Source of the DNA: Marivirga sericea
Lineage (GTDB): Bacteria > Bacteroidota > Bacteroidia > Cytophagales > Cyclobacteriaceae
Assembly (NCBI RefSeq): GCF_900177665.1
Contig: NZ_FXAW01000011.1
Coordinates: 1-64,000, forward strand
Direction: 5' to 3'
Length of the DNA stretch: 64,000 nt
Below the pieces are notes generated by a model. The model was not told where the DNA came from and did no database searches. It saw nothing but the letters and a program-made list of their open reading frames with translations. The position numbers and the translations under genes are program-made. This document shows positions 52,385 to 61,196 of the stretch, piece after piece; positions within the stretch are counted from its first letter, which is position 1, and every line of letters begins with the position of its first letter.

Positions 52385-54412
52385 TCAAAGACTCCATTTT
52401 GCCCCTAAATGGAAATTCCTTCCTGGTGCTGGTTGAAAAAATCTACCACCAAAGGCATTTAAGTCATTACCTAGACTGTAAGTGGTATTGAAAATATTTT
52501 CTATGCCGCCAAAAAGATTCAATTTCAATGAACCAGGCACTTTGAAATCAATATTGGCATTTAGTAAGTGATAAGGATCAGCAACTATAACATTATCATC
52601 CGTTAGAGGGGTTTCGCTGACGTAACGATAGTGGAGATTTAAACTGACTTTGTTGGCTATAGATAAATTTAGGACATGATTAAAAGTATGCTGAGGTACT
52701 CCCGTTAATAAATTGCCAGAAAAATCTTCTTCTTCCTTTTGGTAATCATTAAAAGTAAATTCATAAAAATTATAGCTCGTTCTGCTATTGATATTATTTA
52801 GAATTCCTTTTTCGTTTTCATACCAATTTACATTCAAGCCCCATTCTGTACCCAACTGATTAGTGGCTCCAGCATTTTGAAATAAAACTACCCCGTCCGG
52901 ATTGGTGTAAGTTGTAATCGTTTCTCTTAATGAAGAGTAGAAAAATGTAGCATCCAATTGAATTCTACTTCCATAGTATTTATGTCCTAATTCATAGGTT
53001 CTTCCTTTTTCCGCCTGTAGATTTCGATTAATACTTCCTTCGTTTGTTCTTATTTCATCCAAAGTAGGACTTGAAAATCCTTCACTCAAGGAGGCAAAAG
53101 TCATATTTTGGGATGTCCATTGATATTTTACAGCCACTCTCGGAATCACTTCATTGTCAAAATTTCTATTAAATTCGAATGGTTCAGCAAATGCATTCAC
53201 CTTTCGGTTGACAGTATAGTTTAATAAATTACTACTCAACCCCAGCGTCAACTGCCAATTTTCTAAACCTATCTGAGTTTGAAGAAAGAACAATTTTCTA
53301 TCGATATTCAATTCATCTGCGAAACGAATGCTATCTTTTTTACCGTTTACATTTCCGTAATTATTGGCAGCATTATTAGCATATTGCCATTCTAAACCGG
53401 CATCCCATTGCCAATCGATTGATTCCAATCCCATATCATAGGTCCATTGATGCCGTAAAGCCACTTCTCTATTTTGGTCTTCTTTGTAATCGAGAATGAA
53501 AGGATTTTCAAACTGAGTATAAGTTCCTGCGATATGCGTGCTTTGACTTAAATTTTCACCAAAAAAACTGGTGTAACCAAGGCCATAAAAAACAGTCTTT
53601 TGGTCAATAGAGGAGTTTTGAGGTGCGCTGCCGCTTCGGGCTTGTGTCGGATCCGCAGCAAATTGCTCTGCGGTCAATCCACCTGGAATTTCATAAAACA
53701 AATCATTATATAAAACATGAAAATCTAGTTGATGATTTTCATTAACCTGGTAGCGAGAAGAAAGCTGGTAGTTCTGTCGATTTAGACTATTATGATCTCT
53801 GTAGCCATCGTTTTGCTGGTGGTCTATAGCATAAAAAGTATTCCACTTGTCGTGTTCAACCTGGCCTTTTACGCCCAAGTTAAATTGATTAAAACTCCCA
53901 CCGGACAAATGTACTTGCACTGGACTCTCTTTCTGACTTGGGAAATTATTAATTTGCATAACCCCTCCCAAACCTGCTCCATAAAGACTACCTGCAGGGC
54001 CTTTAACTACTTCTAGCTCCTGCATTTGGCTGTTGCTTAATAAATTTAAAGCCGTAGAGCCATTCGCTTCTGTGAATGGCAATCCATTCCAATATACCTT
54101 TACATCACGAACACCAAAAGGTGAGCGAATAGAGCTTCCCCTTATGCTTACTCGGTAGCTGGCTACAGCTCTTTGCTCTAAGTTGACTCCTGGCAAGGTA
54201 TTCCATGCCATCACTGGATCATTAGGCGAAAAGCTATTGAGTTCTTCTGGGCTCAAGTAAGCAATTGGAGCGGATTGTTTATTAATTTTTTCTCCTTTGC
54301 TGAAACCAGTAACCGTGACTACTTTCAGAATAGAGTCGTTTTTGATTTCTTGAGCGATAGTCTCACTGGATAGACTGAAAAAGCAGAAGAATACGACTAA
54401 AAATTTATACAT
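52385..54412 (-). CDS. TonB-dependent outer-membrane receptor
   Basis: The 675-residue protein has a signal peptide (SSETIAQ), a TonB-box region with VVTVTGFSKGEKINKQSAP, a plug domain (MAWNTLPGVNLEQRAVASYR; VSIRGSSIRSPFGVRDVKVY; ELEVVKGPAGSLYGAGLGGV) and a 22-strand-type barrel ending FFQPAPGRNFHLGAKWSL. There is no carboxypeptidase-like repeat and no SusD partner, so it is more like a siderophore, metal or vitamin receptor than a glycan receptor. The substrate is unknown. Confidence 0.92.
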   Translation of the reverse strand: MYKFLVVFFCFFSLSSETIAQEIKNDSILKVVTVTGFSKGEKINKQSAPIAYLSPEELNSFSPNDPVMAWNTLPGVNLEQRAVASYRVSIRGSSIRSPFGVRDVKVYWNGLPFTEANGSTALNLLSNSQMQELEVVKGPAGSLYGAGLGGVMQINNFPSQKESPVQVHLSGGSFNQFNLGVKGQVEHDKWNTFYAIDHQQNDGYRDHNSLNRQNYQLSSRYQVNENHQLDFHVLYNDLFYEIPGGLTAEQFAADPTQARSGSAPQNSSIDQKTVFYGLGYTSFFGENLSQSTHIAGTYTQFENPFILDYKEDQNREVALRHQWTYDMGLESIDWQWDAGLEWQYANNAANNYGNVNGKKDSIRFADELNIDRKLFFLQTQIGLENWQLTLGLSSNLLNYTVNRKVNAFAEPFEFNRNFDNEVIPRVAVKYQWTSQNMTFASLSEGFSSPTLDEIRTNEGSINRNLQAEKGRTYELGHKYYGSRIQLDATFFYSSLRETITTYTNPDGVVLFQNAGATNQLGTEWGLNVNWYENEKGILNNINSRTSYNFYEFTFNDYQKEEEDFSGNLLTGVPQHTFNHVLNLSIANKVSLNLHYRYVSETPLTDDNVIVADPYHLLNANIDFKVPGSLKLNLFGGIENIFNTTYSLGNDLNAFGGRFFQPAPGRNFHLGAKWSL

Positions 54413-54481
54413 GCAGAATATTAGGGATCTTTTGTTAAGTTTTTACAACAGCTTAAAATAGAAAGAGTTTACAATATAATT

Positions 54482-55267
54482 TTACCAACTTCCACTTGCA
54501 CCACCACCACCAGTCATTCCGCCACCGAAGCCGCCAAAGCCTCCACCTCCACCGAAGCCTCCTCCGCCAGAATTGAAGTCTCCAAAGCTTCCGCCATGGC
54601 TTCTTCCGCTACTGCCTAAGAGCATCATCAAAGTGATCATATCAAGACTTCCGCCCCCCATATGGTGCTTTCTAACCCTTCTTAGTCTAGAAATGATGGT
54701 GATAATAATGAAAAAGAAAATTAAAAATGCGCCTAGGCCTATTCCTTTTCCTGTGTCATTGCTAGCTATTTTATCAGCGGTATATTTTCCAGCTGCCAAT
54801 TCAAAAATGATGGTAGTGGCCTCGTCCAAGCCTTGATAATAGTTGTTGTTTCTAAAAGCAGGTTTCATGTATTCGTTGATGATAGTGCTGCTTGCTCCGT
54901 CTGTCACTACTGCTTCTAATCCGTAGCCGGTATTGATCGACATTTTTTTATCTTGCATAGCAACGGTTATTAATAGACCATTGTCTTTATCCGCCTGACC
55001 TATTCTCCATCTGTCAAAAACCTCTACTCCAAACCGATTGGGATCATACTGCCCGTAAGTAGGCACAATCAAAACCACCACTTGAGTTGAAGTGCTGTCA
55101 TTGTAGGCTACTAGTTTTCTTTCCAGTTGCTGCTGTTCTCCACTACTTAAGGTTTGTGTCAGGTCATTGACCAACTTAGGAGGGTTAGGCCTTGAAGGGA
55201 TTTCATTCTGTGCAAAAAGGCCAGTGGTCAACAATAATGCAAGGATAGAAAAGTATATGTTTTTCAT
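54482..55267 (-). CDS. TPM-domain (YgcG-like) membrane protein
   Basis: The 261-residue protein has a signal peptide (LTTGLFAQ), a TPM domain (~30-160; LVNDLTQTLSSGEQQQLERK; STQVVVLIVPTYGQYDPNRF; RWRIGQADKDNGLLITVAMQ; SINTGYGLEAVVTDGASSTI), one membrane helix (GLGAFLIFFFIIITIISRL) and a Gly-rich, Ser-containing C-terminal tail. This is the standard YgcG plan. TPM domains were reported to have phosphatase activity in plants and to help photosystem repair; the bacterial role is unclear. Confidence 0.9.
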   Translation of the reverse strand: MKNIYFSILALLLTTGLFAQNEIPSRPNPPKLVNDLTQTLSSGEQQQLERKLVAYNDSTSTQVVVLIVPTYGQYDPNRFGVEVFDRWRIGQADKDNGLLITVAMQDKKMSINTGYGLEAVVTDGASSTIINEYMKPAFRNNNYYQGLDEATTIIFELAAGKYTADKIASNDTGKGIGLGAFLIFFFIIITIISRLRRVRKHHMGGGSLDMITLMMLLGSSGRSHGGSFGDFNSGGGGFGGGGGFGGFGGGMTGGGGASGSW

Positions 55268-55383
55268 GTGGTAAGTTTACTATGATTTAATGCCTTAAGT
55301 TACGATGCTATTCTCTTTTTTTGAGAAAATAGTTATGATTTTATTTTTAGTAAAAAACTAAAAAAGTTAGTAATTTAGCTACT

Positions 55384-56445
55384 GTGAAATCAGAACAAAC
55401 TATAAGAGGCCGTGGAGCACAAAAACATTTACCTAATTCATTTTCTAAGCAAGAATTTACAATGGAGTGGGATGAAGGGATTGACGAATATACCCATTTA
55501 GACAAACCCACTACACAGATATTTTATGAGAACCCAAAAAAGCTCATCAATAAAATAAGTAGTCCAGATGTGGGAATGGAATATTCTATCAATCCTTATC
55601 AGGGCTGTGAGCACGGTTGCGTTTACTGCTATGCTCGTAATTCACACGAATATTGGGGACTGGATGCAGGATTAGATTTTGAATCAAAGATAATTGTCAA
55701 AAAGAATGCCTCTAATTTACTAGAAGGAGAGTTATTAAACTCGAATTGGAAGGTAAAACCTATTGTTCTTTCGGGTAATACGGATTGTTATCAGCCATTA
55801 GAAAAAAAGCTTAGAATTACTCGTGGTCTTTTGAAGGTGATGGCTAAATACCGTCATCCTGTTGGCATCATCACTAAAAATGTAGGTTTTTTGGAAGATT
55901 TAGAGCTATTGGAGGATTTAGCAAAAGATAATTTAGTGCGAGTAGTCCTGTCTATTACTTCTTTAGATGAAAAATTACGTTCAAGATTGGAGCCAAGAAC
56001 AGCTTCTTCTAAGAAAAAATTAGAAGCTATTAAGATACTGAGTGAAAAGGGAGTTCCTGTTTCGATTATGACTGCGCCTATTATACCTGGTCTAAATCAC
56101 AGTGAGATTCCTGAAATCATAAAAATAGCATCTGAACATGGAGCTATTGATGCGGGTTACTCGGTAGTTCGATTAAATGGGAGAGTAGCAGAGATTTTCA
56201 AGGGATGGCTAGAGAATCATTATCCAAATCGATCTCAAAAAGTCTGGCATCAGATTGAAAATCTCCATCAAGGCCAAGTAAATGATTCCAACTGGGGTCA
56301 AAGAATGAAAGGAAATGGTGCAGAGGCCGATGTGATAAAGCAGTTATTTCATCTGGCTAGGAATCGGTATATGAACGGAGGAAAAAGAATAACCTTAAAT
56401 ACCTCAAAATTTCGAAGAAATGGTAATTATGCTTTAGATCTTTAA
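55384..56445 (+). CDS. PA0069-family radical SAM protein
   Basis: The 353-residue protein starts at GTG 55384. It shows C75-EHG-C79-VY-C82 in INPYQGCEHGCVYCYARNSH, the YCYAR hallmark of spore-photoproduct-lyase-related PA0069 proteins, then KNVGFLEDLELLEDLAKDNL and RLEPRTASSKKKLEAIKILS. The C-terminus has FKGWLENHYPNRSQKVWHQI. Its reaction is unknown; relatives are DNA-repair-like or nucleic-acid-acting. A terminator separates it from the converging cysN. Confidence 0.9.
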   Translation: MKSEQTIRGRGAQKHLPNSFSKQEFTMEWDEGIDEYTHLDKPTTQIFYENPKKLINKISSPDVGMEYSINPYQGCEHGCVYCYARNSHEYWGLDAGLDFESKIIVKKNASNLLEGELLNSNWKVKPIVLSGNTDCYQPLEKKLRITRGLLKVMAKYRHPVGIITKNVGFLEDLELLEDLAKDNLVRVVLSITSLDEKLRSRLEPRTASSKKKLEAIKILSEKGVPVSIMTAPIIPGLNHSEIPEIIKIASEHGAIDAGYSVVRLNGRVAEIFKGWLENHYPNRSQKVWHQIENLHQGQVNDSNWGQRMKGNGAEADVIKQLFHLARNRYMNGGKRITLNTSKFRRNGNYALDL

Positions 56446-56466
56446 CAGCATGATGGAATAAAGGAG

Positions 56467-56504
56467 AAACCCTTTCCCGAGCTGTTGCCTTAGGAAAAGG
56501 GTTT
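56467..56504. terminator. terminator between converging genes
   Basis: AAACCCTTTCC (56467-56477) pairs with GGAAAAGGGTTT (56493-56504), with one bulged A. It serves the radical SAM gene and possibly cysN (9 bp away). Confidence 0.7.
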
Positions 56505-56512
56505 AGATCTAC

Positions 56513-57805
56513 TTAGATGATCATTCCAGCGCCTACTGTCTGTTGACTGAATTCATCGATTATAATTAATGATCCAGTGTTTCTGTTTTTTCTGTAAGCA
56601 TCGTACAATAGCGGTTTTGCGGTTTTTAATGTAATTCTGGCAATGTCATTTGCTCCTACTTCCTTGTCTTGCTCTTGCTTTTCAAGTGTATTGACATTCA
56701 CTTTGTATTTCACTTCTTTAATGATTGCTCTTGTTTCATTAGTAGTGTGCTTAATGGTATACTTACCACCAAGCTTTAACGGATCAATATTTAACCAACA
56801 AACCATCAATTCAATGTCCTGACCTTTCGTTGGTTGATTATTAATTTTCGCTAGCATATCGCCACGGCTGATATCAATTTCGTCTTCTAAAGTCATAGCG
56901 ACAGACATTGGTGGAAATGCTTCTTGCAATTCACCATCCATGGTTTCTATGGTCTTAATTCTGCTAGTAAATCCAGAAGGCAGCACTACAACTTCTTCTC
57001 CCTTTCTAAAAATTCCACCACTGACTAAGCCAGCATATCCTCGGAAATCGGGATGTTCTTTAGATTGTGGACGAATTACCCACTGAACCGGAAACCTTCC
57101 ATCGATTAAGTCTCTGTCGGACGCCACTTGGACATTTTCCAAGGTCCAAAGTAGAGAAGGGCCTTTATACCAATCCATATTTTCAGATTTATCCACTACA
57201 TTATCACCATTTAAGGCTGAGATAGGAATAAATCTGATATCTGGTATCTCTAATTTGGCATCAAAGCTTAGATAGTCTTTTTTGATTTGTTCGAATACTT
57301 CTTCTTTGTAGTCGACCAAATCCATTTTATTAATGCAAACAATCACATGCTTTATTTGTAAAAGGGATGCAATAAAAGAGTGTCTTTTAGTTTGCTCAAT
57401 TACTCCTTTTCTGGCATCGATTAAAATAATAGCCAAATTCACATTAGAAGCACCGGTAACCATATTCCGGGTGTATTGCACATGGCCAGGAGTATCGGCG
57501 ATAATGAATTTTCTCTTTGGGGTCGCAAAATAGCGGTAGGCTACGTCAATAGTGATGCCTTGCTCACGCTCAGCTTTCAAGCCATCAGTTAATAAGGCAA
57601 GATTTACATGCTCGTCACCACGGCTTTTACTTGATTTTTCTACGGCCTCAATCTGATCTTCAAAGATTGATTTAGTATCGTACATCAATCGGCCAATCAA
57701 CGTGCTTTTTCCATCATCTACACTTCCGGCAGTGGAAAAACGCAATAAGTCCATGTCCAAATATCCTGCTGTATCTGTTTTATTATATTCTTCTGTGTCT
57801 CGCAT
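56513..57805 (-). CDS. cysN: sulfate adenylyltransferase large (GTPase) subunit
   Basis: The 430-residue protein is the CysN GTPase: P-loop GSVDDGKSTLIGRLMYDTKS, DTPGHVQYTRNMVTGAS, NKMDLVDY and ISALNGDNVV, then two beta-barrel domains like EF-Tu (WVIRPQSKEHPDFRGYAGLV; ARITLKTAKPLLYDAYRKN). It has no fused CysC kinase domain, in line with the separate cysC upstream. With CysD it makes APS from sulfate and ATP. It is the last gene of the cys cluster; its spacer to cysD is unusually long and holds an inserted gene. Confidence 0.95.
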   Translation of the reverse strand: MRDTEEYNKTDTAGYLDMDLLRFSTAGSVDDGKSTLIGRLMYDTKSIFEDQIEAVEKSSKSRGDEHVNLALLTDGLKAEREQGITIDVAYRYFATPKRKFIIADTPGHVQYTRNMVTGASNVNLAIILIDARKGVIEQTKRHSFIASLLQIKHVIVCINKMDLVDYKEEVFEQIKKDYLSFDAKLEIPDIRFIPISALNGDNVVDKSENMDWYKGPSLLWTLENVQVASDRDLIDGRFPVQWVIRPQSKEHPDFRGYAGLVSGGIFRKGEEVVVLPSGFTSRIKTIETMDGELQEAFPPMSVAMTLEDEIDISRGDMLAKINNQPTKGQDIELMVCWLNIDPLKLGGKYTIKHTTNETRAIIKEVKYKVNVNTLEKQEQDKEVGANDIARITLKTAKPLLYDAYRKNRNTGSLIIIDEFSQQTVGAGMII

Positions 57806-57819
57806 ATTTTTTAATTTAG

Positions 57820-58232
57820 AGTTGAAATATGAATCTTGAAAGCTAAAACGCGCATTGTTCTAATTTTTATGCTTTTTGGCAATGGATGTGAAAATTGCAG
57901 TCAATTCATTAGCTTAATTTCTTAATTTCAACAGCTTTTCTTTATTATTAATACTTATTTCTTCGAGTAATTCAATCCAAAAGCCAGATTCATCAGCTTC
58001 TTCAATTACAATTCCTATTTTTGCTACAAATTCTTTTCTGCTTCTTCCCCTATAGGCAGCTCTGGTATTCGCTCCTACAGAGGTCGCTGATCTTAAGAGT
58101 TGTCTGCCTATTGTCTGAAATTCTGTACTTTTAGGTGATAATTTGTATAGGTGAATAATATCGAGTGAAAACTTTTTCGTTCTTATTTTTAGGTCTTGGT
58201 TATCCATTTATTTCAGCTTTCACATTTCAACT
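57820..58232 (-). mobile_element. inverted-repeat-flanked four-helix-bundle cassette
   Basis: AGTTGAAATATGAA at 57820-57833 faces TTCACATTTCAACT at 58219-58232 (13 of 14 positions pair). Inside both ends a GAAAGCT(A/G)AAA segment follows, with six or seven extra bases on the left. The unit holds only the four-helix-bundle gene. It fills the spacer from 8 bp after the cysD stop to 14 bp before the cysN start. No target duplication or transposase is seen. Seen: the repeats and position. Inferred: mobility. Confidence 0.6.
57914..58207 (-). CDS. four-helix-bundle protein, 23S rRNA intervening-sequence family
   Basis: The 97-residue all-helical protein has the S23/IVS pattern: DLKIRTKKFSLDIIHLYKL, then TIGRQLLRSATSVGANTRAA, YRGRSRKEFVAKIGIVIEEA and DESGFWIELLEEISI. 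RSATSVGAN and EADESGFWIELL are the hallmarks. Such genes occur in 23S rRNA intervening sequences and, as the related Avd protein, in diversity-generating retroelements; many occur alone on Bacteroidota chromosomes. Their activity is unknown. Here the gene lies between cysD and cysN, flanked by inverted repeats. Confidence 0.87.
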   Translation of the reverse strand: MDNQDLKIRTKKFSLDIIHLYKLSPKSTEFQTIGRQLLRSATSVGANTRAAYRGRSRKEFVAKIGIVIEEADESGFWIELLEEISINNKEKLLKLRN

Positions 58233-58239
58233 TTCTTCT

Positions 58240-59145
58240 CTAAAAGTATCCTTGCCTCTTTCTTTCTTCCATAGCGGCTTCAGATCTTTTGTCATCGGCT
58301 CTTCCACCTCTTTCAGTTTGTCTTGCTGCTGCTACTTCTTCTATGATTTTATCCAAATTATCAGCTTCAGATTCTACGGCACCCGTAATGGTCATACAAC
58401 CTAGTGTTCTGTAACGAATGGTTTTTTCTTCATAGTTCTCACCGTCTAAGAGGGTGTTATAAGGAGATTTGGCAATCAAAACTCCATTTCTTTTAACTAC
58501 TTCTCTTTGATGAGAGAAATAGATACTAGGTAAAGCAATTTTTTCTTTTTTGATGTATTGCCAAACGTCCATTTCAGTCCAGTTACTGATCGGAAAAATT
58601 CTGAAAGATTCACCTGGTGCCTTTTTTCCGTTGTATAAATTCCATAATTCAGGTCTTTGGTTTTTAGGATCCCACTGACCGAAATCATCTCTGTGAGAGA
58701 AGAATCTTTCTTTTGCTCTGGCTTTTTCCTCATCTCTTCTACCGCCACCGAAAGCAGCATCATATTGGCCTTCTTCCAGCTTCTCTAAAAGAGTAATGGA
58801 TTGCAGTGTATTTCTGCTCGGGTTTACCCCTTTTTCTTCTGCAGCAGTTCCTTTATCAATTGAATCTTGAACCAGTCCTACATCTAAATTCACTTTATAT
58901 CTTTCTGCCAAATTATCACGAAATTCTAAAGCTTCAGGGAAGTTGTGACCAGTATCTATATGCAATAATGGGAAGGGGATTTTTGCAGGCCAAAAGGCTT
59001 TTTGTGCTAAATGCACCATGGTGATGGAATCTTTACCTCCAGAAAATAGAATAACCGGCTTTTCAAATTGAGCCGCTACTTCTCGGAAAATGTAAATAGC
59101 TTCGGATTCTAATTGGTCTAAATGTGATAAATTGTAAGATGACAT
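58240..59145 (-). CDS. cysD: sulfate adenylyltransferase small subunit
   Basis: The 301-residue protein is a full-length CysD of the PAPS-reductase-like fold. PP-loop: PVILFSGGKDSITMVHLAQK; then PLLHIDTGHNFPEALEFRDN, AFGGGRRDEEKARAKERFFS, and ISNWTEMDVWQYIKKEKIAL. It catalyses the adenylyl transfer from ATP to sulfate with CysN providing GTP-driven energy. It follows cysC by 54 bp and precedes the inserted four-helix-bundle gene. Confidence 0.95.
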   Translation of the reverse strand: MSSYNLSHLDQLESEAIYIFREVAAQFEKPVILFSGGKDSITMVHLAQKAFWPAKIPFPLLHIDTGHNFPEALEFRDNLAERYKVNLDVGLVQDSIDKGTAAEEKGVNPSRNTLQSITLLEKLEEGQYDAAFGGGRRDEEKARAKERFFSHRDDFGQWDPKNQRPELWNLYNGKKAPGESFRIFPISNWTEMDVWQYIKKEKIALPSIYFSHQREVVKRNGVLIAKSPYNTLLDGENYEEKTIRYRTLGCMTITGAVESEADNLDKIIEEVAAARQTERGGRADDKRSEAAMEERKRQGYF

Positions 59146-59199
59146 ATAATATATATTCTAATATTTTAATTTCTTAAATTATGACCTAGGAGGTGCTTT

Positions 59200-59790
59200 T
59201 CAATACTTTATTTTTTCAATAATGGCTTTTACCAATGTTTGGTGACTTTCCTCTAAGGTTTGATGTGCAGTATCAATTGCAACATCAGGGTTTTTCGGCA
59301 CATCAAAAGGTGCACTTATTCCAGTAAAATTGGGAATTTCCCCCTTTCTGGCCTTGGCATAAAGTCCTTTCACATCTCTTTTTTCGCAAACCTCTACTGG
59401 ACAATCAACATAAACCTCCACATATCCCTCACCAACTACTTCTTTTGCTATTTTTCGGATTTCATCCGTTGGACTAATAAATGAACAAATGGTAACCAAG
59501 CCTGCATTCATAAACAGTTTGGCAGTTTCCGCTGCCCTTCTAATATTTTCTGTTCGATCCTCAGGACTAAAACCTAAATTATTATTAATGCCTGTTCGCA
59601 TATTGTCACCATCGAGCAATTGTGTTAGAAAGCCCTCTTTATGGAGACTATTTTCTAAAGCCCTGGCCAAGGTGCTTTTTCCCGAACCAGATAAGCCCAC
59701 CATCCAAATCACGATGGACTTTTGCTTGAGCATATTTTCTTTATCGGAACGGCTCAAGATGGTATCGAATATCGGATAAATATTTTCCAA
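59200..59790 (-). CDS. cysC: adenylylsulfate kinase
   Basis: The 196-residue protein has the APS-kinase P-loop MVGLSGSGKSTLARALENSL, then LLDGDNMRTGINNNLGFSPE, DRTENIRRAAETAKLFMNAG and the PVEVCEKRDVKGLYAKARKG stretch that contacts APS. The chosen start is TTG 59790 (then ENIYPIFDTILS), because this N-terminus is usual for Bacteroidota CysC; an internal ATG at residue 19 is possible. It phosphorylates APS to PAPS. First gene of the cys operon, divergent from cysQ. Confidence 0.92.
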   Translation of the reverse strand: MENIYPIFDTILSRSDKENMLKQKSIVIWMVGLSGSGKSTLARALENSLHKEGFLTQLLDGDNMRTGINNNLGFSPEDRTENIRRAAETAKLFMNAGLVTICSFISPTDEIRKIAKEVVGEGYVEVYVDCPVEVCEKRDVKGLYAKARKGEIPNFTGISAPFDVPKNPDVAIDTAHQTLEESHQTLVKAIIEKIKY

Positions 59791-59974
59791 ATTAATATAA
59801 TTTTTGGCAAAGTTAATAGGATAAAATTATACTAATAAGCATTTGTTGCGTAATTTTATGCTTCTCCAAAAATATTTAAAGTCTATTGGGTTTGTAGGCT
59901 AATAGAGACCGATTTTGGTAGAAAAAAAATTTAGTGAATTCCGATTCGGAATTGAAAATCAAGAAGTTTACAGT

Positions 59975-60742
59975 ATGAAAATTGAAAATTTAGTAGAAGA
60001 GATAAAATATATTGCCCAAAACGCAGGAGCGGCCATCATGAAAATATATACTGATGAAGCTCTAAGCCAAGTGGTAGACTATAAGGCAGACGATAGCCCA
60101 TTAACCCTAGCAGACGAAGCAGCAGATAAGGTAATTAAGAAAGGCTTAGAGGAACTTTCAATTCAATATCCAATTCTATCTGAAGAGGGTAAAAAAATGT
60201 CTTATGAGGAAAGAAAAAACTGGCATACATTCTGGTTGGTAGATCCTTTAGATGGCACTAAAGAATTTATCAAAAGAAATGGACAGTTTACTGTAAACAT
60301 CGCGCTTATCAAAGATAATTATCCCATGATGGGGGTGATTTATGTGCCCGCTACTGACACTTTCTACTACGGAAGTGAGTTAGGCGCTTTTAAAGAAGCT
60401 AGCGGAGAGAAGACAGCACTAAGAGTCAATCAGAAATCTACGGATAGAATTGCAGTAAGAAGTGCGTCTCATGCATCACCTGAAGAAGATGAATTATTGG
60501 CGAAATATAATGTTACAGACAGCATTTCTAAAGGAAGCTCTTTAAAATTCTGCATGGTTGCTGAGGGAAAAGCGGACATCTACTATCGTCACGGCCCGAC
60601 TATGGAATGGGATACTGGTGCCGGTCAAGCCATTTTGGAATCGGCAGGAGGAAAAATATTTAAAGGAAATACTGAAACAGAGCGTTTTGATTATAATAAA
60701 GAGAATTTATTGAACGGGAGCTTTTTGTGTTTGGGGTTTTAA
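59975..60742 (+). CDS. cysQ: 3'(2'),5'-bisphosphate nucleotidase
   Basis: Start taken at ATG 59975 (MKIENLVEEIKYIAQNAGAA), giving 255 residues as usual for CysQ; a TTG at 59915 would add 20 residues. The inositol-monophosphatase fold is clear: DDSPLTLADEAADKVIKKGL, ILSEEGKKMSYEER, the metal motif WLVDPLDGTKEFIKRNGQFT and MEWDTGAGQAILESAGGKI. It hydrolyses PAP, the by-product of PAPS use, to AMP. Divergent from the cysC-cysD-cysN operon, it completes the sulfate activation set. Confidence 0.93.
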   Translation: MKIENLVEEIKYIAQNAGAAIMKIYTDEALSQVVDYKADDSPLTLADEAADKVIKKGLEELSIQYPILSEEGKKMSYEERKNWHTFWLVDPLDGTKEFIKRNGQFTVNIALIKDNYPMMGVIYVPATDTFYYGSELGAFKEASGEKTALRVNQKSTDRIAVRSASHASPEEDELLAKYNVTDSISKGSSLKFCMVAEGKADIYYRHGPTMEWDTGAGQAILESAGGKIFKGNTETERFDYNKENLLNGSFLCLGF

Positions 60743-60754
60743 TCTTTTAGAATC

Positions 60755-60784
60755 TAGCGTCTAGAAACTTGATTCTAGACGCTA
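60755..60784. terminator. terminator-like perfect hairpin after cysQ
   Basis: TAGCGTCTAGAA (60755-60766) and TTCTAGACGCTA (60773-60784) form a 12 bp perfect stem with loop ACTTGA. It starts 13 nt after the cysQ stop. No T-run follows, so it may be a stabilising hairpin instead. Confidence 0.6.
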
Positions 60785-60826
60785 CTATTATATCATATAT
60801 TTTCATGCAATATTTCATTTGTACTG

Positions 60827-60855
60827 AGCAATTCAGCTTATCATAAGCTGTTGCT
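60827..60855. repeat. 13-bp palindromic hairpin between cysQ and the XRE gene
   Basis: AGCAA-tt-CAGCTTAT-c-ATAAGCTG-TTGCT folds into a near-perfect 13 bp stem with a single-base centre and a two-base bulge. No T-run follows. It could be an operator for the nearby XRE regulator or a structural element. The rest of 60743-60971 shows nothing else. Confidence 0.45.
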
Positions 60856-60971
60856 ATGGCAATGAAGATAGCACACTTTAGCTTTTTTCTTATAGACGTT
60901 TTGAAGCGATTTCAAATACTAATCAAATCAAGCTTCCAACACAAAGTCCGATTACTAAGAATAACTAAGTT

Positions 60972-61193
60972 CTATTTTCTAGGTTCTAAATTCTGAACGT
61001 ATTCCAATAAATCACCTGGCTGGCAATCTAATGCTTTACAAATAGCTTCTAAAGTAGAAAATCGTACGGCTTTAGCTTTACCTGTTTTTAAAATGGATAA
61101 GTTGGCGACCGTCACCCCAATTTTATCAGCTAGTACTTTGGATTGCATTTTACGCTTGGCCAGCATTACGTCTATATTTACAATTATTGGCAT
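60972..61193 (-). CDS. XRE-family helix-turn-helix regulator
   Basis: The 73-residue protein is a single Cro/CI-type domain: MPIIVNIDVMLAKRKMQSKV, LADKIGVTVANLSILKTGKA, VRFSTLEAICKALDCQPGDL, then LEYVQN. This form is typical of the small regulators that follow DUF2975 membrane proteins. Only 3 bp separate it from the DUF2975 gene upstream, so they are co-expressed; family knowledge suggests the membrane protein affects the regulator. Confidence 0.9.
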   Translation of the reverse strand: MPIIVNIDVMLAKRKMQSKVLADKIGVTVANLSILKTGKAKAVRFSTLEAICKALDCQPGDLLEYVQNLEPRK

Positions 61194-61196
61194 GGT

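Noticed and set aside
57914-58207. The four-helix-bundle gene as a true 23S rRNA intervening sequence
   Set aside because: No rRNA sequence flanks it; it lies between two protein genes of the cys cluster.
58165-58404. Plus-strand open frame across the cysD 3' end and four-helix-bundle gene start
   Set aside because: It spans two well-supported minus-strand genes and has the hydrophobic/Ser-rich look of an antisense shadow.
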